Virus record (IMG/VR): IMGVR_UViG_3300048592_000187
Coordinates: 1 to 27,651 of that record
Length of the DNA: 27,651 nucleotides
DNA from: a virus
Direction: 5' to 3' (one strand)
Shown here: in pieces, positions 21,237 through 27,233 of the stretch
Position numbering within the stretch: the first letter of the stretch is position 1
Layout of the letters: each line of letters begins with the position of its first letter
Position numbers and translations under genes: made by a program
Notes under the pieces: generated by a model
What the model saw: only the letters and a program-made list of their open reading frames with translations
The model's database searches: none
What the model was told of the DNA's origin: nothing

Positions 21237-21308
21237 GTGTACCATGCCAGCGCACCGTTTAGCCAACCCGCTCGTCAGCGCCGCCACGACGTATGCGCCA
21301 GCAGGGTG
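21237..21308 (-). repeat. Leader element, copy B
   Basis: On the minus strand it begins CACCCTGCTGGCGCATACGT and ends ACGGTGCGCTGGCA followed by a GTACAC-like end. The same two blocks occur at 22006-22084. The ends can pair (ACCCTGC with GCATGGT, one mismatch). It precedes the 21218 gene. Confidence 0.6.
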
Positions 21309-21316
21309 AATGTCAA
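21288..21316 (-). promoter_or_regulatory. Possible promoter for the small membrane genes
   Basis: Minus strand TTGACA (21316-21311), 17-bp spacer, TACGTC (21293-21288). The -35 is perfect but the -10 is poor. It sits over the stop codon of the glycine-repeat gene. Confidence 0.35.
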
Positions 21317-21612
21317 CCGTAACTGTAACCGTCACCGTCACCGGCACCTGAACCTGAACCTGAACCGTAACCGTAACCGTCACCGTCACCGTAACCTGAA
21401 CCGTCACCGTCACCGTAACCTGAACCGTCACCGTAACCGTCACCGTCACCGGCACCTGAACCGTAACCGTCACCGTAACCGTCACCGTAACCTGAACCGT
21501 CACCGTCACCGTCACCGTAACCTGAACCGTCACCGTCACCGTAACCTGAACCGTCACCGTAACCGGTACCTGAACCGTAACCGGAACCGCAACCGGAAGA
21601 AATGCTATCCAT
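21313..21612 (-). CDS. Glycine-X dipeptide repeat protein
   Basis: 99 residues. After MDSISSGCGSG almost the whole chain alternates glycine with Tyr, Asp, Ser, Thr or Ala (GYGDGSGYGDGDG), ending GYSYG and a TGA. The start at 21612 overlaps the DUF6948-like gene's end by 8 bases behind GAGGGAAAG, as usual in this region. The repeat unit is 6 bp, so copy changes never break the frame. A start, a stop and frame coherence favour a real protein over plain satellite DNA. Low-complexity Gly/Tyr/Asp chains can be sticky or metal-binding, but the function is unknown. Confidence 0.5.
   Translation of the reverse strand: MDSISSGCGSGYGSGTGYGDGSGYGDGDGSGYGDGDGDGSGYGDGYGDGYGSGAGDGDGYGDGSGYGDGDGSGYGDGDGYGYGSGSGSGAGDGDGYSYG
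21317..21600. repeat. Hexanucleotide minisatellite
   Basis: About 47 units of CCGTAA, CCGTCA, CCTGAA or CCGGCA (plus strand), each two codons on the minus strand. All six frames are open or nearly open as a result. The array is expected to vary in copy number. Confidence 0.9.
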
Positions 21613-21976
21613 TTCGGATGCTTTCCCTCGCTGCATTCGTGCATGGAATAATTTCGATGACGCCGGTCAAGTAAATTTCTGGATTCATTGAATCGATCTT
21701 ACCGCCGATGATCCCGAACTGAGCAACCCCACTCAAGGCAACTCCATCCACTGCTTTCCAACTCCACAAGCGGCGGCTGTCCGTGAGAACCGCCTTGTCG
21801 CCGTCAATTGCAGCAACGATGCCAGCATGAACGCCAGCAGAGTAGCACCGAACGATGGCATACTTCCCAACCATGCCATCGGCAATGTTTGCTGTCGCCG
21901 TCTTGCCGAACAACGCCGGAAACGTTGCAGCAATCTCTCGAATCTGTCCGATAGTCAACTCATTGATGTCGATCAC
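21605..21976 (-). CDS. DUF6948-like phage protein
   Basis: 123 residues from a GTG start behind AAGGAGAATG. After a helical N-terminus (TIGQIREIAATFPALFG) comes the telling segment MVGKYAIVRCYSAGVHAGIVAAIDGDKAVLTDSRRLWSW (about 35-73), then VALSGVAQFGI and LTGVIEIIPCTNAARESIRN. I recognise this as the widespread DUF6948 pattern, a small beta-rich phage accessory protein of unknown role. It follows leader copy A. Confidence 0.72.
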   Translation of the reverse strand: MIDINELTIGQIREIAATFPALFGKTATANIADGMVGKYAIVRCYSAGVHAGIVAAIDGDKAVLTDSRRLWSWKAVDGVALSGVAQFGIIGGKIDSMNPEIYLTGVIEIIPCTNAARESIRNG

Positions 21977-22005
21977 TTCATTCTCCTTATCGTTGATTGT
22001 TGTTT

Positions 22006-22084
22006 GTGTACCCCTGCCAGCGCACCGTCACGTCAAGATGTCGATCATCTATTGCGACTCTGCCACGTATGCGCCAGCAGGGTG
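22006..22084 (-). repeat. Leader element, copy A
   Basis: Minus strand begins CACCCTGCTGGCGCATACGT and ends ACGGTGCGCTGGCAGGGGTACAC, matching copy B at both ends with a different middle. The ends can form a 6-bp stem (CCCTGC/GCAGGG). It lies between the 22089 gene and the DUF6948-like gene, about 30 bp before its start. Confidence 0.65.
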
Positions 22085-22088
22085 TATC

Positions 22089-22349
22089 TCACGACAGTGA
22101 CAGCGTAACCGGCTTCTGGAAGCCGGCGTGCGACACATAGACAGCCTCGACAATCTGACCGACCTCGTTCATCGCCAGCTTGTAGCGATGGAAGGTCAGC
22201 ATCTGCCCTTCTGGGTTTTTGAGCGTCAAGCGTTCGTCTGGCACCTTTGCCAAGAATCCGGCGTCCCGCAGACTGCCAAGCATCAAGCCCCTCTCGACTT
22301 CCGCCGTGATGCGGCGCGGCGTTCCTACGACCTTGTACGTGCGTTGCAT
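22089..22349 (-). CDS. Hypothetical protein, first gene of the minus-strand island
   Basis: 86 residues behind AAAGGGA at 7 bases. It has a consensus promoter (22390-22418). The sequence looks like a small beta-rich protein (MQRTYKVVGTPRRITAEVE, TLKNPEGQMLTFHRYKLAM, IVEAVYVSHAGFQKPVTLSLS). Its product is not recognised. As the promoter-proximal gene of the island it may be the most highly expressed. Two shared dyads flank its promoter. Confidence 0.7.
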   Translation of the reverse strand: MQRTYKVVGTPRRITAEVERGLMLGSLRDAGFLAKVPDERLTLKNPEGQMLTFHRYKLAMNEVGQIVEAVYVSHAGFQKPVTLSLS

Positions 22350-22373
22350 AGATTATCCCTTTCACAAATGAAT

Positions 22374-22388
22374 ATCGCTTACAGCAAT
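22374..22388. promoter_or_regulatory. Operator-like dyad at the minus-strand start site
   Basis: ATCGCTTACAGCAAT fits ATCRCTNNNAGYGAT with one mismatch. It covers the expected start point (about 22383) of the minus-strand promoter, a position suited to repression. Confidence 0.5.
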
Positions 22389-22389
22389 G

Positions 22390-22418
22390 AGTATATTCCA
22401 TTCAAGCCAGAATGTCAA
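22390..22418 (-). promoter_or_regulatory. Strong promoter of the minus-strand island
   Basis: Minus strand TTGACA (22418-22413), 17-bp spacer, TATACT (22395-22390), near consensus. It is preceded by ATGC, giving ATGCTTGACA as at the helicase and primase promoters. Confidence 0.8.
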
Positions 22419-22426
22419 GCATTTAT

Positions 22427-22441
22427 ATCACTCAAAGTGAT
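22427..22441. promoter_or_regulatory. Perfect operator-like dyad between divergent promoters
   Basis: ATCACTCAAAGTGAT is a perfect 6-3-6 inverted repeat. It lies 8 bp from the minus-strand -35 and 3 bp from the plus-strand -35, so one bound protein could affect both. It overlaps no -10 element, which shows the motif exists independently of promoter sequence. Confidence 0.7.
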
Positions 22442-22444
22442 GTA

Positions 22445-22472
22445 TTGACATTTCTGGCGATTGTGGTATTTA
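22445..22472 (+). promoter_or_regulatory. Promoter of the capsid operon
   Basis: -35 TTGACA (22445-22450), 16-bp spacer, extended -10 TGG then TATTTA (22467-22472). Transcription would begin about 7 bases later, on or next to the ATG at 22480, giving a leaderless or nearly leaderless message. Confidence 0.55.
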
Positions 22473-22479
22473 CAAGAGT

Positions 22480-23478
22480 ATGGGTGTTGACAATTCCGTT
22501 ATTGAACTGATTACGCTTCGGTCATCGATCGCCACGAATACGCTGCGCGAGGAGCGCATCGGGCGGCGCGCCTACCTGGTTGCGCCTGTGGTCGCGGTGG
22601 TTGCTGGCGTCTTGAACGGTGCGCTACTGCCTGTCGATGAAATCGACAAGCTGCCCGACGCATGGAACGGCAGACCGCTGGTCAACGACCATCCGCACAA
22701 CGAAGACGGCTACATGTCCGCCAACGCTCCCGGCGTGCTGGAAGGTGCGTGGCTTGGGCAGGTGTTCGGCGCTTACGTCGAAGACGACCGGCTGAAGGGT
22801 GAGGCGTGGTTTGACCTGGAGATGGCGGAAAGCGTTCCCGGCGGCAGGGACATCCTGCACAGGTTGCGCCGGGGCGAGATCGTGGAGACCTCGACGGCCT
22901 ACTGGTGCAGGATTGAGCCGACTGAGGGCGAGTTCAACGGCAAGCCGTACAGCGGGATTCAACGCGACATCGTGCCCGATCATTTGGCAATCCTGCCGAA
23001 CGCGGTCGGTGCATGTTCGATCAAGGATGGGTGCGGCGTCGGTCGCATCAACTCACTTCAATGCCAGGAGGAACAAATGGCAGAAACAGTAGAAGTCACG
23101 GCGCAATGCGACTGTGACGATGAGGCGACCGTGACAATCGAAGCGCCAGAGACGCCAGAAGCGCCGGTAGCTCAGGCGACGGTTGACGGGTTCGCACAGT
23201 TTGCGGAGCGGTTCGGCGGCGTCGATGCGCTGGCGACTCTGCTCAAAACCTTGCAGGCGAACGTTGCGCAGGAACGGGACGCCCTGACCGCCAAAGTGCT
23301 GGCGAACAAGGCGCTCGGTCTGACCGCTGATGACCTGCAAGGCATGAATGAGGCGGCGCTGCGCAAGCTGGCAGCCGTCGCGCCTACGCCTATCGCCAAC
23401 TATGCCGGCGCGGGCGGTTCGCAGCCGGAACAGCGCAAGGTCGCTGGCATCAAGCCCTACGTGGCGCCAAAGGAGTAA
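22480..23478 (+). CDS. Capsid maturation protease (DUF2213-like) fused to scaffold
   Basis: 332 residues. The first ~190 form a DUF2213-like phage prohead protease domain: NTLREERIGRRAYLVAPVVAV, WNGRPLVNDHPHN, ETSTAYWCRIEP, DIVPDHLAILPNAVGACSIKDGCG. The family processes the capsid after assembly. From about 200 the chain is acidic and then helical (ALATLLKTLQANVAQERDALTA), typical of a scaffold. It ends in a proline/glycine-rich tail. No good ribosome site precedes ATG 22480. A nested start lies at 23077. Confidence 0.8.
   Translation: MGVDNSVIELITLRSSIATNTLREERIGRRAYLVAPVVAVVAGVLNGALLPVDEIDKLPDAWNGRPLVNDHPHNEDGYMSANAPGVLEGAWLGQVFGAYVEDDRLKGEAWFDLEMAESVPGGRDILHRLRRGEIVETSTAYWCRIEPTEGEFNGKPYSGIQRDIVPDHLAILPNAVGACSIKDGCGVGRINSLQCQEEQMAETVEVTAQCDCDDEATVTIEAPETPEAPVAQATVDGFAQFAERFGGVDALATLLKTLQANVAQERDALTAKVLANKALGLTADDLQGMNEAALRKLAAVAPTPIANYAGAGGSQPEQRKVAGIKPYVAPKE
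23077..23478 (+). CDS. Nested in-frame start: probable scaffolding protein
   Basis: ATG 23077 is in frame with the protease and lies 5 bases after a perfect AGGAGG (23066-23071). It would make a 133-residue protein starting MAETVEVTAQ that equals the protease's C-terminal scaffold part. Overlapping protease and scaffold genes with a shared C-terminus are well known (lambda C and Nu3). The site is stronger than that of the full gene, so more scaffold than protease should be made. Confidence 0.65.
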   Translation: MAETVEVTAQCDCDDEATVTIEAPETPEAPVAQATVDGFAQFAERFGGVDALATLLKTLQANVAQERDALTAKVLANKALGLTADDLQGMNEAALRKLAAVAPTPIANYAGAGGSQPEQRKVAGIKPYVAPKE

Positions 23479-23484
23479 CCAACC

Positions 23485-23943
23485 ATGTCACGCACTCGCA
23501 GTAACACGAAGATCATCCTCCAAGAGAACGGGGCGTATGACCGCCCGACGTTCGAGCGCCTGAGCGCCGACGCCAACATCTATCCCGGCTTGCTGCTTGT
23601 CCTCGATTCGGCGGGCAAGGTGGACGGCGCTGGCGATGCGCACGACGGGCCCTGGATCGTGGCGCTGGAAAACAAGTATGTCGCCGGCGACCTGTCGTCA
23701 GGCGCTGCGCTTTCGACCGCCTACGCAGCCGGTGTCGGCGTGGAGCACAAGTACCTGATTCCAGGCGACCTTGTGCAGCTTGTCGCAGCAGCTTCGCAGA
23801 ACCTGGCAGTTGGCGACGAGGTGGAAGTGGACACGGGCGGCTACGTCGTTGAACTGAGCGCCGGTACGCGTGTCGGCGTTGTTGAAGTGGCAACCACAAC
23901 CGGCGCGGGTGCAACCGCCGCCGTGACTGTGCGCATCGGGTAA
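23485..23943 (+). CDS. Capsid decoration/cement protein
   Basis: 152 residues between scaffold and major capsid, the usual place for a decoration protein. ILQENGAYDRPTFERLSADANIYPGLLLVLDSAGKV, then YVAGDLSSGAALSTAYAAGVGVEHKYLIPGDLVQLVAA and a valine/threonine-rich beta C-terminus resemble the trimeric decoration family (DUF2190-like). AAGGAG precedes the ATG. Such proteins bind the outer capsid and stabilise it. Confidence 0.7.
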   Translation: MSRTRSNTKIILQENGAYDRPTFERLSADANIYPGLLLVLDSAGKVDGAGDAHDGPWIVALENKYVAGDLSSGAALSTAYAAGVGVEHKYLIPGDLVQLVAAASQNLAVGDEVEVDTGGYVVELSAGTRVGVVEVATTTGAGATAAVTVRIG

Positions 23944-23958
23944 AGGAGCATCCGAACA

Positions 23959-25032
23959 ATGAAAGCGAATCTTCTGCAAGGCCGTGACGCTGTCGCGGCA
24001 GTGACCAACAGCTACCGGCCTCTGGGCACTGACCCAGAAGGCTTCGTAGTCCTGTCGGGCTATCAGGAAAAGGACGGCGCGTTCGTGCCCAACGGTCGCC
24101 CCGTCGTCAACTCTGTCCTGTTTGAGGATGAATGGGAAGCGATCGACCGGGCAGTCTTGCCAGCCGCGCGCTATCCGCTGGGCGGCATCGCTGACCTGCG
24201 TGCAGCAGGGCTGGTTGAGCAGATCGGCAGCATCGGCACGTTGCTGGCGACGTGGTACATGTCCAGCGAAATCACGGCGGCGTCGCGCAACATGAGCGGG
24301 CGCGCACGCGGCGACCGTGACTTGCCCGACATGACCCAGGCGGCTGTCCCGTTGCCCGTGACCTACAAAGAATTTGCGGTTGACCTGCGCTTCCTGGAGG
24401 CGTCCCGGCTGCTGGGCAACGGCATCGACACGACGACCGCAATCGAGGCTGCGCGCGTGGTTGCCGAGTCGCTGGAATACATGCTGTTCAACGGTGACAG
24501 CGGCGTGAACTTCCAGGGTTCCACCATCTACGGGTACACCACGCACCCGAGTCGCAACACCGACACGGCGACGAACTACGGCGGCGGCGACTGGGGCACG
24601 GTGACGAACATCATTCCCACCGTCGCCGGGATGCTGCGCGCTGCGTCCAACACGTCGCGCCACTACGGGCCGTATGTCCTGTACGTCTCGGAGACGCAGT
24701 ACGACCAGGCGGCGCAGTCGTTCTTCACGGACGGCACGGCGGAAACCGCCCTGATGCGCTTGAACCGTTCGTTCGGTATGAGCGCAGACGGCACGAAGCA
24801 GATTTCCGCTGTGAAGAAGATTCCTTCGCCGGTTTTGGCCGACGGCTCCGTGCTGCTTGTCCAGATGACGCCGGATGTTGTGACCTGGGCGGAAACGATG
24901 GCGCCGATGACGCGCGAGTGGCGCACGGGTGACGGCATGGAAGTCAACTGGCGCGTGATGACCATCGCTGCGCCGAAAATCAAGGCGCGGCTGGATGGCA
25001 AGAGCGGCATTGTTCATGCGACCTCGGCGTGA
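23959..25032 (+). CDS. Major capsid protein, encapsulin-like HK97 fold
   Basis: 357 residues. The sequence resembles the encapsulin/linocin-like branch of HK97-fold shells: ARYPLGGIADLRAAGL, the segment around DLPDMTQAAVPLPVTYKEFAVDLRFLEASRLLGNGIDTTTAIEAARVVAESLEYMLFNGD (about 115-180), and GSTIYGYTTHPSRNTDT. The long N-terminal helix and P-loop-like E-loop part are suggested by these, but no cargo system is near. AAAGGAG lies upstream. The neighbours (protease, scaffold, decoration) identify it as the phage capsid rather than a cellular nanocompartment. Confidence 0.85.
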   Translation: MKANLLQGRDAVAAVTNSYRPLGTDPEGFVVLSGYQEKDGAFVPNGRPVVNSVLFEDEWEAIDRAVLPAARYPLGGIADLRAAGLVEQIGSIGTLLATWYMSSEITAASRNMSGRARGDRDLPDMTQAAVPLPVTYKEFAVDLRFLEASRLLGNGIDTTTAIEAARVVAESLEYMLFNGDSGVNFQGSTIYGYTTHPSRNTDTATNYGGGDWGTVTNIIPTVAGMLRAASNTSRHYGPYVLYVSETQYDQAAQSFFTDGTAETALMRLNRSFGMSADGTKQISAVKKIPSPVLADGSVLLVQMTPDVVTWAETMAPMTREWRTGDGMEVNWRVMTIAAPKIKARLDGKSGIVHATSA

Positions 25033-25041
25033 GGTGACAAC

Positions 25042-25557
25042 ATGCGCAACATTCGCTATTCCATTCTGACGGGTTTCGTTGCCCTGTCGCTGCTGATGTC
25101 GGGTGTGGCGTTGTTGAGCGTCGCACCGATGGTCACGGCTGCGCCAGCAGAGCAAGGTAGTACGCCGCGCACAGTAACGCTGATTGAGCCGACTGTCACC
25201 ACGACCGGCACAACGTACAGTGACGCCCCGCTGCTTGTACAGGGTCAAGACGCTGCGATGACCACGAATTACGGCAGCGTCGCCATGTTCGTGACCACCG
25301 GCGCAAACAGTACCGGCACGATGACGGCGACATTGCAGGTGAGTCCAGACCGGGAAATCTGGGCGGACTCTACCGAGATCGTCTACTCCTTCAACAGCAC
25401 GGGCACGTTGGCGACAAACACGGTAACGCACCGCGTCACGTTGTCGGGTGCGTCGCAGACCGGCATTGTGCGCACGGCGCTGGCAGGTGCGTACATGCGC
25501 GTCAAACTGGACGTTGCGGGCACGCTGACGCCAACGGTCAAGGCGACGTTGCGATGA
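25042..25557 (+). CDS. Exported threonine-rich beta protein
   Basis: 171 residues. A clear signal peptide (about 1-34: basic RNIRY, hydrophobic SILTGFVALSLLMSGVALLS, then APMVTAAPA) predicts export, unusual in a capsid operon. The rest is rich in Thr, Ser and Val with beta character (TTTGTTYSDAPLLVQG, TMTATLQVSPDREIWADSTEIVYSF). It could be a surface protein, or an exported adhesin that coats the host. GAGGTGA lies 5 bases before the start. It overlaps the next gene by ATGA. Confidence 0.72.
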   Translation: MRNIRYSILTGFVALSLLMSGVALLSVAPMVTAAPAEQGSTPRTVTLIEPTVTTTGTTYSDAPLLVQGQDAAMTTNYGSVAMFVTTGANSTGTMTATLQVSPDREIWADSTEIVYSFNSTGTLATNTVTHRVTLSGASQTGIVRTALAGAYMRVKLDVAGTLTPTVKATLR

Positions 25558-25766
25558 GCGAAGTCGCATTGTTCAGGGTGCGCCCTGGAATGCGCTACGG
25601 CGCACAGAATCAGTTCGCCGAGGGCGATGTTGTCGAATTGCCGGTAGATGTGCTACCGGCATTCGCCGACAAGCTGGAACTGGTTGAGCCGGAAGCCGTG
25701 CAGGTTGAGCCGGAGCCGGAAGTCACGAAACCGACGCGGACACGTAAAAGCGGTGCGCAAAAGTAG
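25554..25766 (+). CDS. Hypothetical small structural protein
   Basis: 70 residues overlapping the exported-protein gene by ATGA. The first half is beta-like (ALFRVRPGMRYGAQNQFAEGDVVELP). The second is acidic (VEPEAVQVEPEPEV) and ends with a basic TRTRKSGAQK. A small protein of this shape near the capsid is often a head-completion factor, but the family is not identified. A hairpin follows at once. Confidence 0.6.
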   Translation: MSEVALFRVRPGMRYGAQNQFAEGDVVELPVDVLPAFADKLELVEPEAVQVEPEPEVTKPTRTRKSGAQK

Positions 25767-25815
25767 CCCGCCATGCTGACACATGGCGGGCGGTAGGCGG
25801 CAGGGAGTCGCCTAC
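25766..25815 (+). terminator. Two consecutive hairpins
   Basis: GCCCGCCATG / CATGGCGGGC (25766-25791) pairs over 10 bp with a 6-base loop. GTAGGCG / CGCCTAC (25793-25815) follows. No U-run is seen after either, so they may be a weak terminator, a processing site or an attenuator before the 25845 gene. Confidence 0.6.
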
Positions 25816-25844
25816 TTATGTAATCGCAGGGAGAATTGAAAATC

Positions 25845-26963
25845 ATGCAGCATCAAGTAAAAGTCGCATCTATCCTCGCTATCTTGTTTGTGATTGCCAT
25901 CGTGGGAACGGTGGCGGCGCAGACCATCGTCACGACGCTCCGGCTAAACGGTGGCGAATCGGCAATGGTTGAGTGCACCAGTGGGCGCAATCTTGCGGTC
26001 GAACGCAGCCCCGACCGCAAGGCGGCATTGCTCACTTGTCGTGGACAGAATCAGCCGGAGCCGACAGCGACGCCTGTCGCTCCAGAACCAACGGCGCAAC
26101 CGACAGCAACTGTACAGCCTCCGATAAATGAAGTCGATCTGTTCTGGCACGCTCCGGGCATTGCGCATGGTGACAGGCCAGCGCATGAGCACGGCGACCC
26201 TGCGCCGCAATGGCTGACAGATGCTGGTATTCGACCGTCCTTCATGCATCCGGCGATGACGCCGGGAGAGAATCTACCATATTGGAAGCACGTAGCCTTC
26301 AAGGGTTGGCAAGGACAATTCAACGGGCAGGATTGGTACGGGATTTTTCATCTCGATTTCCAGCCAGGCGGCAGGGTGTCCCGTTTCCACGGCTACCAAC
26401 TCTGGGTACGTGATGCGAGCGGCGCAATCTCAGCCATCTCCGGTTGGCTAGATTTTGGCACTGGCAATAGCACCGGCCCGCAAGTCGTGCCGATCTGCGC
26501 CAATGACACCGGCACGCGGCCAGTCATGACGCCATCACAGGTGGGTTGTGAAGTGCGTTTCGAGTCGTGGTATGCGCGGGCAGGCGGTTCTGGAGACTGG
26601 GCGCCAGATTTCGGATTCAACATCAATCCGAACTATTTTCACGGCGGCGATCCTCTGAATCCGGCGACCTGGACGCCAACCGGCGGGATTCGCAATCTTG
26701 CGCGACGCATCGAATTTGCATGGTATCTTGGCGGGTCTGGCATCCGCCCTGCGCCGCGTGGTGAGTTCTGGGCTACGCAGTGGGGCGAGATTGTGAGCGG
26801 TGCGTCCGATCCGGTCTGTGGCACGCAGCGCACTTATGGTGAGCGCACCTATACCGTAGCCTGTATTCGCCAGTACGTTGCGCCAACCGTGCAATCGATG
26901 ACATTCCCTGGCAACGCCGTGCAGCGGGATTTTCCCGGCGATGGCGTAGTGTTGCCCAACTGA
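25845..26963 (+). CDS. Secreted protein with PTATP linker
   Basis: 372 residues. Signal peptide at 1-29 (VASILAILFVIAIVGTVAAQ). A short domain with two cysteines follows (MVECTSGRNLAVERS, LLTCRG), then a proline/threonine linker (about 70-91, EPTATPVAPEPTAQPTATVQ). A large domain from about 95 begins DLFWHAPGIAHGDRPAHEHGD, is rich in His, Trp and Gly, and ends with cysteines (PVCGTQRTYGERTYTVACIRQ). The linker style is common in Chloroflexota surface proteins. Start 25845 has AGGGAGA 10 bases upstream. It may be host-derived cargo that alters the cell surface. Confidence 0.78.
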   Translation: MQHQVKVASILAILFVIAIVGTVAAQTIVTTLRLNGGESAMVECTSGRNLAVERSPDRKAALLTCRGQNQPEPTATPVAPEPTAQPTATVQPPINEVDLFWHAPGIAHGDRPAHEHGDPAPQWLTDAGIRPSFMHPAMTPGENLPYWKHVAFKGWQGQFNGQDWYGIFHLDFQPGGRVSRFHGYQLWVRDASGAISAISGWLDFGTGNSTGPQVVPICANDTGTRPVMTPSQVGCEVRFESWYARAGGSGDWAPDFGFNINPNYFHGGDPLNPATWTPTGGIRNLARRIEFAWYLGGSGIRPAPRGEFWATQWGEIVSGASDPVCGTQRTYGERTYTVACIRQYVAPTVQSMTFPGNAVQRDFPGDGVVLPN

Positions 26964-26978
26964 CACAGGAGGAGTGCT

Positions 26979-27233
26979 ATGGTTCTAACCGAGCATCAGC
27001 GGGGCGAAATCTGGCAGCAATTTATGGCGTGGCTATCTTCGACCGGTACGGATGTTGCGCTGCTCAAGAGTGACATCCGGCAGGCCGTCGCTGACATCGA
27101 CGACGGTGTGGACGCCAATCTCGCAATGGTGGATGCGTTTCTGGATGAGGAGACGGCCGCCGGGCTAAATACGGCGGCCAAGAATTACCTATTCAGCCTG
27201 GTTGTAGCACGCCGGCTCCAGGAGAACATCTAA
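26979..27233 (+). CDS. Hypothetical small acidic helical protein
   Basis: 84 residues behind AGGAGGAG. It looks fully helical and acidic (REIWQQFMAWLSSTGTDVALLK-like helices with DIDDGVDANLAMVDAFLDEETAAGLNTAAKNYLF). It is coupled by TAATG to the next gene. In a head-tail operon this could be a head-completion or tail chaperone protein, but no family is recognised. Confidence 0.65.
   Translation: MVLTEHQRGEIWQQFMAWLSSTGTDVALLKSDIRQAVADIDDGVDANLAMVDAFLDEETAAGLNTAAKNYLFSLVVARRLQENI

Noticed and set aside
21317-21600. CRISPR array
   Set aside because: The repeats are contiguous 6-bp units with no spacers of constant length and no cas genes nearby.
21129-21644. 171-codon minus-strand frame with Val-Thr repeats
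   Set aside because: It is another frame of the hexanucleotide array joined to a small membrane gene that has its own ribosome site at 21218.
23698-25569. 623-codon minus-strand open frame
   Set aside because: It lies antisense to the decoration, capsid and exported-protein genes, which have clear ribosome sites and family features.
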